DNA of 64,000 nucleotides from an uncultured Blautia sp. (GTDB taxonomy: Bacteria > Bacillota > Clostridia > Lachnospirales > Lachnospiraceae), in the NCBI GenBank assembly GCA_937893675.1, contig CALBGI010000057.1, forward strand, positions 54,783 through 118,782. The letters run 5' to 3'. The translations under genes were made by a program, and so were the position numbers. This document shows positions 45,246-53,325 of this stretch, piece by piece. How positions within the stretch are numbered: the stretch's first letter is position 1; every line of letters begins with the position of its first letter. The notes under the pieces were generated by a model. It ran no database searches. It saw only the letters and a program-made list of their open reading frames with translations, and had not been told where the DNA came from.

Positions 45246-45793
45246 AGGCGGTAATTTATTGTACAAAGGTAAAAGACGAGTATGAGGGAAAACGAATGGA
45301 GCATATGCTGGGAGAGAAGCTCCTGGAAATCGGCCTGAGGGAAATGTATGGCAAAGACCTTTCTTTTGAGCCCAGAGGAACCGGGGAGCATGGCAAGCCG
45401 TTTTTTGCGCTGGAGCCGGGAATCCACTATAATATCAGCCATTCCGGCGCGTATGTGGCCTGCATCCTCACCGGGCAGGAGGTGGGGCTTGACATTCAGA
45501 AGCATCGCCCGGTCAACATGGAGCTGAGCCTTCGGCGCATGATGCCGGAACAGGAAAAAAAGCGTCTTCTTGCCCTTGATGAGGCGAAGAAGGAGCAGGA
45601 GTTTTTCCGCCAGTGGGTGTTGAGAGAAGCATATATCAAATGGACGGGAGAGGGGCTTTCCCGGGATCTGCGCACCATTTCCATGGAGGAAGGCTGGCAT
45701 GAGGAGCTGACGATGCCGGAGGGATACAGTGGCGCCGTGTGGGCGAAGGAGCCGCTGGAGATTGTATGGAAGCAGGCGGAGGCAGAGCTGTAA
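45242..45793 (+). CDS. 4'-phosphopantetheinyl transferase (Sfp type)
   Basis: 183 aa. It transfers phosphopantetheine from CoA to carrier proteins. Motifs are YNISHSGAYVAC, VGLDIQKHRPV (Mg-binding Asp), and FFRQWVLREAYIKWTGEGL with the conserved W-x-x-K-E-A-like pattern. It is shorter than Sfp (~224 aa), close to the compact Clostridia forms. No peptide or polyketide synthase lies in the window; the stand-alone carrier protein 3.4 kb upstream is a possible substrate. Confidence 0.87.
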   Translation: MKAVIYCTKVKDEYEGKRMEHMLGEKLLEIGLREMYGKDLSFEPRGTGEHGKPFFALEPGIHYNISHSGAYVACILTGQEVGLDIQKHRPVNMELSLRRMMPEQEKKRLLALDEAKKEQEFFRQWVLREAYIKWTGEGLSRDLRTISMEEGWHEELTMPEGYSGAVWAKEPLEIVWKQAEAEL

Positions 45794-45810
45794 ATGAAAG
45801 GGAGTTTGGA

Positions 45811-45850
45811 TGCTCCTGGCTGTAGGGCAGCAGCTGGGAGCACTTTTTTC
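45811..45850 (+). terminator. Terminator upstream of spoIIIAA
   Basis: TGCTCC pairs with GGAGCA, inner CTG/CAG pairing, followed by CTTTTTTC. It ends the gltX-helicase-transferase transcript. Confidence 0.8.
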
Positions 45851-45879
45851 GTACTAAAACAGGATTGTCCACATATATT
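45851..45879 (+). promoter_or_regulatory. Possible SigE promoter of the spoIIIA operon
   Basis: CATATATT at 45872-45879 resembles the SigE -10, and GTACTAAAA at 45851-45859 is a weak -35. In Bacillus this operon is SigE-dependent. Placement is tentative. Confidence 0.35.
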
Positions 45880-45899
45880 AAGTGTAAGGGGTGAGGCGT

Positions 45900-46826
45900 A
45901 TGAAAGCTGAGCAGGTACAGAATCTGTTTGCGGGGAATATCCGCAGGCTTCTTGAGAAAGCGGATCTGGATTATGAAAAGCTGTATGAAATCCGTCTGCG
46001 CGCAGGACGGCCGCTGTTTCTTACCTATGACGGCGGGGAGTGCTTTTTGCGCAGAAAAAATGAAGAGCCTTATGTGGTGTCCAGGGAGGATTTGAAAGAG
46101 ACGCTTCAGTATGTCAGCGGGTATTCGCTCTATGCCTACGAGGAGGAGCTGCGCCAGGGGTTTTTGAGTGTGCAGGGCGGGCATCGTGTCGGTGTGACCG
46201 GCAAGGTGATTCTGGATGGAGACAAGATACGCGGCATGAAATATATTTCCTGTATCAATGTCCGCCTTGCGCATCAGATCAAGGGCTGCGCCCAGCCGGT
46301 TCTGCCCTTTATCCGCCAGGGAAACAGCGTGTGCCACACCTTGATCGTATCGCCGCCGCGGTGCGGAAAAACCACGCTTCTGCGGGATATGATACGGCTT
46401 GTCAGCAACGGCTACGAGGATTTGCCCGGGCAGACCGTGGGCGTTGTGGACGAGAGAAGTGAGCTGGCAGGGTGCTGGCAGGGAATCCCACAGAATGATC
46501 TGGGCATGCGCACGGATATTCTGGATGGCTGTCCCAAAGCAGAGGGAATGCAGATGCTCCTGCGCTCCATGTCCCCGGCTGTGGTCGCGGTGGACGAGCT
46601 GGGCCGGGAGGAGGATTACCGTGCGGTGGAATCCGTGGTGCGCTGCGGATGCAAGCTTTTGGCCACAGCCCACGGAAGCTCTGTCGCGGATATCCTGGAG
46701 CAGCCCTTTTTTCAGAAGCTTGCCAGGGAGCGGGTTTTTGAGCGCTATGTCCTTCTTGGGAAAAACGAGCGGGCAGGTATTGTGGAGGGAATTTTCGACA
46801 GGGACGGAAAGCCATGTTTCGGATAG
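45900..46826 (+). CDS. spoIIIAA: Stage III sporulation protein AA (ATPase)
   Basis: 308-aa secretion-type ATPase powering the SpoIIIA-SpoIIQ channel between mother cell and forespore. Walker A is SPPRCGKTTLLRD (about residue 154), Walker B-like VVAVDELGREEDY, and the GHRVGVTGK block is family-specific. ATG has AAGGGGTGAGGCGT upstream. First gene of the eight-gene operon; overlaps spoIIIAB by 13 nt. Confidence 0.95.
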   Translation: MKAEQVQNLFAGNIRRLLEKADLDYEKLYEIRLRAGRPLFLTYDGGECFLRRKNEEPYVVSREDLKETLQYVSGYSLYAYEEELRQGFLSVQGGHRVGVTGKVILDGDKIRGMKYISCINVRLAHQIKGCAQPVLPFIRQGNSVCHTLIVSPPRCGKTTLLRDMIRLVSNGYEDLPGQTVGVVDERSELAGCWQGIPQNDLGMRTDILDGCPKAEGMQMLLRSMSPAVVAVDELGREEDYRAVESVVRCGCKLLATAHGSSVADILEQPFFQKLARERVFERYVLLGKNERAGIVEGIFDRDGKPCFG

Positions 46827-47329
46827 TGGGGATTGGGATGATCGTGTGCGGGAGCGCGGGTTTGGGTTTTGCGCTGTCCCGGGAATGCGCAGAAAACGTA
46901 AAAACACTGGAAACGATCCGGCAGTTTGTAATGCTGCTCCACGGGGAGACGGTGATGGGCTGCGCTTCGCTCCCGGAAGCGTTTCTGCATATCAGTAAAA
47001 GGCTTGGAGGATCCTTCGGGGTATTTTTGGAGAGGACTTCCCAAGAGCTTGAAAAGTGCACCGGTGAGACTTTTGGCGAGGTTTTTCGGAGATGTGCGTC
47101 CTGCTATGTGGGCGATGCAGTTCCGGGAGAGGAATACGAGCGTTTTCTGGCGTTTGGGGATGAGCTGGGGTTTCTGGATTCGGATACGCAGAAACAGAAG
47201 CTGAAGCTTTATGAGCAGGAGCTGAGCGCAGAGATTGCGAAGCTGCGCCAGGAAGCTCCGGGAAAACAGAAGCTGTGCCGGGGGCTGGGGATTTACGGGG
47301 GACTTCTGCTTGCCATTCTGGTATTTTGA
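46814..47329 (+). CDS. spoIIIAB: Stage III sporulation protein AB
   Basis: 171 aa. An N-terminal membrane helix (residues ~3-21), a helical cytoplasmic region related to GspF-type proteins, and a C-terminal helix (GIYGGLLLAILVF). Part of the SpoIIIA channel complex. Confidence 0.92.
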   Translation: MFRIVGIGMIVCGSAGLGFALSRECAENVKTLETIRQFVMLLHGETVMGCASLPEAFLHISKRLGGSFGVFLERTSQELEKCTGETFGEVFRRCASCYVGDAVPGEEYERFLAFGDELGFLDSDTQKQKLKLYEQELSAEIAKLRQEAPGKQKLCRGLGIYGGLLLAILVF

Positions 47330-47359
47330 GCACAGCCGGCGGGAAGAAAGGAGGAACCA

Positions 47360-47554
47360 GTGGAGGTCAGTATTATTTTTAAAATAGCGGCTGTGGGAAT
47401 CCTGGTCTCTGTTCTTTCCCAGATTCTCAAGCACAGCGGACGGGAGGAACAGGCATTTTTGGTAAGTCTGTCCGGACTTCTCATTGTACTGTTCTGGGTA
47501 GTGCCTTATATCTATGAACTTTTTGACAGCATTGAGCAGCTGTTTTCGCTGTAG
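47360..47554 (+). CDS. spoIIIAC: Stage III sporulation protein AC
   Basis: 64-aa protein with two membrane helices (about 5-21 and 31-50), the typical SpoIIIAC size. GTG start with AAAGGAGGAACCA upstream. Confidence 0.93.
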   Translation: MEVSIIFKIAAVGILVSVLSQILKHSGREEQAFLVSLSGLLIVLFWVVPYIYELFDSIEQLFSL

Positions 47555-47562
47555 GAGGGCAT

Positions 47563-47949
47563 ATGGATATTGCAAAGGTTTCGCTTCTGGGGCTTGGCGG
47601 CGTGATGCTGGGATTTTTCCTGAAAAACGTGAAGCCGGAGTTTGCCACGCTTGTCACCATGGGAATCGGCCTGCTGATCCTGGGACTGGCGGTGGGAAAG
47701 CTTCAGTATCTTTTTGAGATCCTGGGACAGCTTAAGAACAGTCTGCCCATTGACAGCAGCTATATTTCCACGCTGGTCAAGATGATAGGGGTTACCTATA
47801 TCGGACAGTTTTCCGCGGGGATCTGTAAGGATGCGGGGTATTCCTCCACAGCCGGGCAGATTGAGCTGTTCTGCAAGCTGTCTGTCATGGTGCTGAGTAT
47901 GCCCATCCTTTCCGCGCTTCTTCAGACCATACAGGAGTTTCTGGCATGA
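47563..47949 (+). CDS. spoIIIAD: Stage III sporulation protein AD
   Basis: 128 aa with about four membrane helices. ITYIGQF-like VTYIGQFSAGICKDAGY and AGQIELFCKLSVM are family blocks. It overlaps spoIIIAE by 4 nt. Confidence 0.93.
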   Translation: MDIAKVSLLGLGGVMLGFFLKNVKPEFATLVTMGIGLLILGLAVGKLQYLFEILGQLKNSLPIDSSYISTLVKMIGVTYIGQFSAGICKDAGYSSTAGQIELFCKLSVMVLSMPILSALLQTIQEFLA

Positions 47950-49157
47950 AGCGGCTGTGGATTGCAGGGCTTCTTTTTTTCTGCCTTTTGTGGCTGGGCG
48001 GAAGAAGTGCCGGGGCAGAGGAGGAGCCTGCGGCAGCACAGGGCAGGCCTGCGGCAGAGACGTCTGTGCCTTCGGAGGAGGCAGCGGATATGGGAGAGGA
48101 AATACGGGACGGGCTTCTGGAGGACATGGATTTTACTCAGGTCCAGGATATGCTGGACGAGATGCTGGGAGGCGAAAGCTTTTCTTTTTCCAGGGCTTTG
48201 AAAGATGTGATGTCCGGAGAGGACGCGTTTACCAAGGAGGCAGTGCAGGAGCTGGTGCGCGGCCTCTTTTTTTCACGTTTTGAGGAAGAAAGAGGAACCT
48301 TTGTAAAAATCCTTATGCTGGTGTTTCTGGCGGCTGTGTTTTCCAATCTGGCAGCGGTGTTTGACAATGGGCAGATTGGGGAGGTGAGCTTTTATGTGGT
48401 GTATCTTTTGCTGTTTACGCTTTTGACGGAAGCTTTTTCAACGCTCAGCACATCCTTGGCAGAGAGCCTTTCCTGGATGACGGATTTTATGAGAGCTCTG
48501 GCTCCCGCATATTTTGCCGCCATGGCAGCGGCGCAGGGGGCTGCTTCGGCGGCGGCTTTTTATCAGGGGATCCTGATCATCATATGGATGATCCAGTGGC
48601 TTTTGCTGCGGGTGATCCTGCCGGGAGCAAATCTCTATATCCTCATGCGTCTCATCAACCATCTCTCCAGAGAAGAAATGCTCAGCAAAATGGCGGAGCT
48701 TCTGGGAACCGTGATCGGGTGGAGCCTCAAAACCATTCTTGGTGTTATGGTGGGAATGCAGGTGGTGCGAAGTCTGGTTGCGCCTGTCATGGATTCTCTG
48801 AAGCGGGGCGTGATCGGGAGGACGGCCAGCTTTATTCCGGGAGTGGGAGGGGCAGTGAATTCGGTGACGGAGCTGATCGTGACAAGTGCGGTGCTGGTGC
48901 GAAACAGCTTGGGCGTGGTGATCCTGGCGGTGATTGTTCTGGTGGGGGCGGGTCCGGTCATCCGCTATGGCTTTTTGTCCCTGGCCTACCGCTTCCTGGG
49001 TGCGTTGGCGCAGCCTGTATCGGACAAGCGCATGGTAGGAGCGCTCGGCACGATGGGAGAGGGGGCGGCGATGCTGCTTCGGATCCTTCTTACCGCGGAT
49101 GTGATGTGTATGCTGGCTTTTGTGATCCTCATGGCCGGATTCGGAGGGGGCGGATGA
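47946..49157 (+). CDS. spoIIIAE: Stage III sporulation protein AE
   Basis: 403 aa. Signal-like N-terminal helix, a ~100-residue extracytoplasmic region rich in Glu/Asp, then about seven membrane helices; the block GRTASFIPGVGGAVNSVTEL is strongly conserved in the family. It is the largest membrane component of the SpoIIIA complex. Overlaps spoIIIAF by 4 nt. Confidence 0.94.
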   Translation: MKRLWIAGLLFFCLLWLGGRSAGAEEEPAAAQGRPAAETSVPSEEAADMGEEIRDGLLEDMDFTQVQDMLDEMLGGESFSFSRALKDVMSGEDAFTKEAVQELVRGLFFSRFEEERGTFVKILMLVFLAAVFSNLAAVFDNGQIGEVSFYVVYLLLFTLLTEAFSTLSTSLAESLSWMTDFMRALAPAYFAAMAAAQGAASAAAFYQGILIIIWMIQWLLLRVILPGANLYILMRLINHLSREEMLSKMAELLGTVIGWSLKTILGVMVGMQVVRSLVAPVMDSLKRGVIGRTASFIPGVGGAVNSVTELIVTSAVLVRNSLGVVILAVIVLVGAGPVIRYGFLSLAYRFLGALAQPVSDKRMVGALGTMGEGAAMLLRILLTADVMCMLAFVILMAGFGGGG

Positions 49158-49723
49158 AACAGGAGCTTTATGGCTGGATGGAAAATCTGGCGGTATTTTA
49201 TATCCTTCTCACCTGTGTGCTCCATTTGGTGCCGCAGGAAAAATATCAGCGGTATGTGCGGTTTTTCATGGGGCTTGTGCTTACAGTGATGCTGTGCAGC
49301 CCGGCCTTTTCCATATTTGGAGAAAGCCGGAATCTGCTGGAGGAGTTTGAAATACAATATGAACAGGAAGAGCTTTTGCGGCAACAGAGGGAGCAGGCAA
49401 ATCTCCAGGAAGTTTATCTGAGAACCGGGTATGAAAAGGAGATCGAGAAAAATCTGGAGACGGCTCTTTTGGCGCAGGGAATTGTGCCCCGGGAGATACA
49501 GGTGGAGCTTTTGGAGGAGAGGGCAGAGGTGAAGCTGAAGCTTGAAAAGGCGCCGGATGAGGAGACAAAAAGGAGGCTGGAGCATGTTCTTTGGGAAATC
49601 TGCAAAGTCGGGGAAGGAGAATATGAAATTGAGACTGCCCAGAATGGAGAAACAGCAGTATCTGGTGCTTCTGCTTCTGGGGCTTTTGGTGGCAGTGGTG
49701 CTTCTGCCGACACAGAAGAGTGA
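49154..49723 (+). CDS. spoIIIAF: Stage III sporulation protein AF
   Basis: 189 aa. Two N-terminal membrane helices (about 11-26 and 36-53), then a ring-forming alpha/beta soluble domain at ~90-160. The last ~32 residues are an Ala/Ser/Gly-rich tail. This tail is encoded by the same bases as the N-terminal membrane helix of spoIIIAG in another frame. Start ATG follows GGAGGGGGCGG. Confidence 0.9.
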   Translation: MKQELYGWMENLAVFYILLTCVLHLVPQEKYQRYVRFFMGLVLTVMLCSPAFSIFGESRNLLEEFEIQYEQEELLRQQREQANLQEVYLRTGYEKEIEKNLETALLAQGIVPREIQVELLEERAEVKLKLEKAPDEETKRRLEHVLWEICKVGEGEYEIETAQNGETAVSGASASGAFGGSGASADTEE

Positions 49724-50006
49724 GGGGCGGGGAGAGACTTCCCCCATGACGACGGAACTGGAAAGCCGGCTTGCATCCATTTTGTCGGGGGTGGAAGGCG
49801 TGGGGGAGGTGCAGGTCATGCTGATGACAAAGGAGGAAACGGGAGGCAGCGGATTTTCCCAGAAGGAGACGAGAGAGCAGGTGACAGGCGTGCTGGTTTC
49901 GGCGACCGGCGGGGATAATTCTCTGGTGGTACAGAAGATTCAGGAGGCAGTTATGGCATTATTTCAGGTGGAAGCCCATAAAATTAAAGTGATGAAAAAG
50001 ATATAA
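49584..50006 (+). CDS. spoIIIAG: Stage III sporulation protein AG
   Basis: 140 aa from this start. Membrane helix YLVLLLLGLLVAVVLLP, then a ring-building motif domain (LASILSGVEGVGEVQVMLMT) that forms the channel ring in the intermembrane space. Two starts have good sites: ATG 49584 (AAAGGAGGCTGGAGC) and ATG 49623 (GGAAGGAGAAT). Both leave the helix inside the end of spoIIIAF, an overlap of 140 or 101 nt. Shorter than Bacillus SpoIIIAG (~229 aa). Confidence 0.87.
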   Translation: MFFGKSAKSGKENMKLRLPRMEKQQYLVLLLLGLLVAVVLLPTQKSEGRGETSPMTTELESRLASILSGVEGVGEVQVMLMTKEETGGSGFSQKETREQVTGVLVSATGGDNSLVVQKIQEAVMALFQVEAHKIKVMKKI

Positions 50007-50017
50007 GGAGAGGAAAA

Positions 50018-50728
50018 GTGAAAAAAATCATGAAAAAGAATCAGGTGATCATCACCTCACTGGCAATCCTCATTGCCGTGGCCGGATATCTGAATTTTGC
50101 GGAAGTAGATCTGGGATTCGGCGATAAGGAGGCAAGCGCGGACAGCAGCAGTATTCTGGAAGAGGTGGACTACGATCTGACGGACGAGACAGCCCTTCTG
50201 AGTGAGAACGGGGCAGATGGCGCGTTGACCGGCGAGGAGACGCAGGACACCAGTACGCCGGGCGAAGCCGTACTTACGGGAGCTTCGGATTTTGCGGCAC
50301 AGGCAAAGCTCTCAAGAGAGCAGATCCGTTCCCAGAATAAGGCAGATCTGCAGACCATTATCAACAATCAGGAGCTGGGAGATGAACAGAAGCAGCAGGC
50401 CGTCAATTCCATGGTGGAGATGACAGAGCTGATCGAGCGGGAAGCGGCCGCGGAACTTTTGCTGGAGGCAAAGGGCTTTGAAAATGTCATTGTAAATCTG
50501 ACCGGAGAGACTGCGGATGTGGTGGTTCCGGACGCGGATCTGGAGGATGCCAAACGGGCGCAGATCGAAGATATCGTGAAGCGGAAAACAGGAATCGCCG
50601 CAGAGAATGTGATCATCACGCCCCTAAGCCAGGGGGAGGAAGAAACAGCCGCGGATACGGTTGTGGCCGACAGCCCCGAGGAGGAAGCAAATCTCCTTGA
50701 CAGTGAGCCTTCGGATATACTAGAATAG
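50018..50728 (+). CDS. spoIIIAH: Stage III sporulation protein AH
   Basis: 236 aa. N-terminal membrane helix (about 8-27), an acidic linker, then the ring-building domain (REQIRSQNKADLQTIINN; LLEAKGFENVIVNLTGETA with DVVV) that docks to forespore SpoIIQ. GTG start with AAGGAGAGGAAAA upstream. Last gene of the operon. Confidence 0.93.
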   Translation: MKKIMKKNQVIITSLAILIAVAGYLNFAEVDLGFGDKEASADSSSILEEVDYDLTDETALLSENGADGALTGEETQDTSTPGEAVLTGASDFAAQAKLSREQIRSQNKADLQTIINNQELGDEQKQQAVNSMVEMTELIEREAAAELLLEAKGFENVIVNLTGETADVVVPDADLEDAKRAQIEDIVKRKTGIAAENVIITPLSQGEEETAADTVVADSPEEEANLLDSEPSDILE

Positions 50729-50773
50729 GAATGTTGTAAATGATTGGAATTTCGTAAATACAGGAGGCCACAC

Positions 50774-52363
50774 GTGTCGAAGTATACCAAAGAAATAGAA
50801 AAAAGAAGAACCTTTGCCATCATATCCCACCCGGATGCGGGCAAAACCACACTGACAGAGAAGTTTCTGCTGTATGGCGGAGCGATCAACCTTGCCGGAA
50901 GCGTAAAGGGCAAGGCGACTGCCCGCCATGCAGTTTCCGACTGGATGGAAATTGAAAAGGAGAGAGGTATCTCCGTTACCTCCTCGGTTCTGCAGTTCCA
51001 TTATGACGGCTACTGCATCAACATTCTGGATACTCCGGGACACCAGGATTTCTCGGAGGACACCTACCGTACGCTCATGGCGGCAGATTCTGCCGTCATG
51101 GTCATCGACGGTTCCAAGGGCGTGGAGGCGCAGACAAGAAAGCTGTTCAAGGTCTGCGTCATGCGCCATATTCCCATTTTTACCTTTATCAACAAAATGG
51201 ACCGGGATGCCAACGATACCTTTGACCTTCTGGACGAGATCGAGAAGGAGCTGGGAATCGCTACCTGTCCGGTAAACTGGCCCATCGGTTCCGGCAAAAA
51301 ATTCCGGGGAGTCTACGACAGAAGCACCCGGAAGATCCTTACCTTTTCGGATACCCAGAAGGGAACCAAGGAAGGCGTGATCGAGGAGATCGCCCTTGAC
51401 GATTCCCGGGCGGATGAAATTATGGACGCGGAGCAGAAGGAGCAGCTTCTGGAGGAGATCGAGCTTCTGGACGGGGCAAGCGCGGAGCTTGACCAGGAGC
51501 TGGTGGACAAGGGAGAACTGACGCCGGTGTTCTTCGGTTCCGCACTGACAAATTTCGGTGTGGAGACCTTTTTGGAGCACTTTCTCAAAATGACAACCTC
51601 TCCCCTGGCAAGAAACGCAGACTGCGGGACCATTGACCCCATGGATGACGATTTTTCCGCGTTTGTGTTTAAGATCCAGGCAAATATGAACAAGGCGCAC
51701 CGGGACAGAATTGCCTTCATGCGCATCTGCTCCGGAAAATTTGATGCCTCCCAGGAGGTTTATCATGTGCAGGGCGACAAAAAAATGCGTCTTCTTCAGC
51801 CGCAGCAGATGATGGCGGAGTCCCGCCATGTGGTGGACGAAGCGTTTGCTGGCGACATTATCGGTGTTTTTGACCCCGGCATTTTCTCTATCGGAGATAC
51901 CATCTGCACGCCGGGCAAAAAGTTTGCCTTTGAGGGGATTCCCACCTTTGCGCCGGAGCATTTTGCGAGAGTGCGTCAGCTTGATACCATGAAGCGCAAG
52001 CAGTTTGTAAAGGGCATCAACCAGATTGCCCAGGAGGGTGCGATCCAGATATTCCAGGAGTTTAATACCGGTATGGAGGAGATCATTGTGGGCGTTGTGG
52101 GCGTGCTGCAGTTTGACGTGCTGAAATACCGTCTGGAGAATGAGTACAATGTGGAGATCCGCCTGGAAAATCTGCCCTATGAGCATATCCGCTGGATCGC
52201 CAACAAAGAAGAAATCCAGGTGGACAAGATCGTGGGAACCTCGGATATGAAGAAGGTTACCGATTTGAAGGGAAACCCGCTGCTTTTGTGGGTCAATGCC
52301 TGGAGCGTGGGAATGACGCAGGACAGAAACCCGGATTTAATATTAACAGAATTCAGCAAATAA
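50774..52363 (+). CDS. prfC: Peptide chain release factor 3
   Basis: 529-aa translational GTPase that recycles RF1/RF2. G1 is SHPDAGKTTLTEKFLLYGG, G2 region RGISVTSSVLQF, G3 DTPGHQDFSEDTYRTLMA, G4 NKMDRD. ARHAVSDWMEIEKERGIS is typical RF3. GTG start with AGGAGG 6 nt upstream. It lies between spoIIIAH and asp23, where many relatives have no such gene. Confidence 0.95.
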   Translation: MSKYTKEIEKRRTFAIISHPDAGKTTLTEKFLLYGGAINLAGSVKGKATARHAVSDWMEIEKERGISVTSSVLQFHYDGYCINILDTPGHQDFSEDTYRTLMAADSAVMVIDGSKGVEAQTRKLFKVCVMRHIPIFTFINKMDRDANDTFDLLDEIEKELGIATCPVNWPIGSGKKFRGVYDRSTRKILTFSDTQKGTKEGVIEEIALDDSRADEIMDAEQKEQLLEEIELLDGASAELDQELVDKGELTPVFFGSALTNFGVETFLEHFLKMTTSPLARNADCGTIDPMDDDFSAFVFKIQANMNKAHRDRIAFMRICSGKFDASQEVYHVQGDKKMRLLQPQQMMAESRHVVDEAFAGDIIGVFDPGIFSIGDTICTPGKKFAFEGIPTFAPEHFARVRQLDTMKRKQFVKGINQIAQEGAIQIFQEFNTGMEEIIVGVVGVLQFDVLKYRLENEYNVEIRLENLPYEHIRWIANKEEIQVDKIVGTSDMKKVTDLKGNPLLLWVNAWSVGMTQDRNPDLILTEFSK

Positions 52364-52366
52364 CCC

Positions 52367-52395
52367 TTTTAATTTTTATATTGCTTTGGTATAAT
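52367..52395 (+). promoter_or_regulatory. Probable promoter of asp23-nusB-xseA and downstream genes
   Basis: TATAAT at 52390-52395 with a weak -35 (TTTTAA, 52367-52372) at 17 nt, 47 nt before the asp23 ATG. Confidence 0.45.
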
Positions 52396-52442
52396 ATTAC
52401 TGAGTTGAATAAATGGAAGAAATCCGTTAGGAGGGTTTTGAA

Positions 52443-52829
52443 ATGGCAGAAAAAAGAACAACATATAAAATACAGGATATCGGCGGTATCGGCGAAGTGC
52501 ATATTGCAGATGAGGTCGTGGCCATTATCGCAGGACTTGCCGCAACAGATGTAAAGGGCGTGGCTTCCATGGCCGGCAATATCACCAACGATCTGGTGGG
52601 CAAGCTGGGAATGAAGAACCTTTCCAAAGGCGTGAAGGTTACTGTGCTGGAAGGCGTGGTTACAGTGGATCTGTCCCTGAACATTGCCTACGGCGTGAAC
52701 ATTCTGGACATCAGCAAGAAGGTGCAGGATAAGGTAAAATCCTCCATTGAGAGTATGACCGGACTGGAAGTTGCGGATGTGAATATCAATATCGCCAGTG
52801 TAGATATGGAGAACGAAAAAGGAAAGTAA
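52443..52829 (+). CDS. Asp23/Gls24 family envelope stress response protein
   Basis: 128 aa. Family blocks are IGEVHIADEVVAIIAGLAA near residue 16, MAGNITNDLVGKLGMKNLSKG, VDLSLNIAYGVNI and VADVNINIASV. Asp23 proteins are small cytoplasmic, membrane-associated proteins linked to envelope stress. It precedes nusB as in most Clostridia. RBS TTAGGAGGG. Confidence 0.92.
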   Translation: MAEKRTTYKIQDIGGIGEVHIADEVVAIIAGLAATDVKGVASMAGNITNDLVGKLGMKNLSKGVKVTVLEGVVTVDLSLNIAYGVNILDISKKVQDKVKSSIESMTGLEVADVNINIASVDMENEKGK

Positions 52830-52843
52830 CCCTTTCCTTTTTT
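52815..52843 (+). terminator. Terminator-like hairpin between asp23 and nusB
   Basis: GAAAAAGGAAAG pairs with CTTTCCTTTTTTC across the asp23 stop codon; the 3' arm doubles as a T-run, suggesting partial termination before nusB. Confidence 0.6.
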
Positions 52844-52860
52844 CTTTATGGGAGGAAACG

Positions 52861-53325
52861 ATGCGAAGAAGGGAACAGAGAGAACATATATTTAAGCTTC
52901 TGTTTATGAAGGAGTTTAATTCCAACGAGGAGATGACAGAGCAGCTTTCCATGTATTTTGACAGCCTTGACCAGCTTTCCGAGGAAGATGAGGCGTACAT
53001 GAAGGAGAAATACGGTCATGTGCTGGAGCAGCTGTCCGGGATTGACGGACTCCTCAATGAGACAAGTAAGGGCTGGAAGACAAAGCGTATGAACCGTGTG
53101 GATCTTACCGCGCTCCGTCTTGCGGTTTATGAGATGCAGTATGACAAGGACGTGCCGACGGGAGTTGCCATAAACGAGGCGGTGGAGCTTGCAAAACGTT
53201 TCGGCGGAGAGGATTCCGGCTCCTTTGTCAACGGGATTCTCGGAAAGATTGCAGCCGGAAAACCGGCGCCGGAGGAACCTGTGCCGGAAAAACCAGCAGA
53301 ACAGGAAGAGAACAGCGAAGCATGA
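52861..53325 (+). CDS. nusB: Transcription antitermination factor NusB
   Basis: 154 aa. RNA-binding all-helical protein for rRNA antitermination. Opening RRREQREHIFKLLFMKEF and the later MNRVDLTALRLAVYEM, PTGVAINEAVELAKRFG and FVNGILGKIA are family-typical. A Pro/Glu-rich tail of ~20 residues follows. Overlaps xseA by 4 nt. Confidence 0.94.
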   Translation: MRRREQREHIFKLLFMKEFNSNEEMTEQLSMYFDSLDQLSEEDEAYMKEKYGHVLEQLSGIDGLLNETSKGWKTKRMNRVDLTALRLAVYEMQYDKDVPTGVAINEAVELAKRFGGEDSGSFVNGILGKIAAGKPAPEEPVPEKPAEQEENSEA

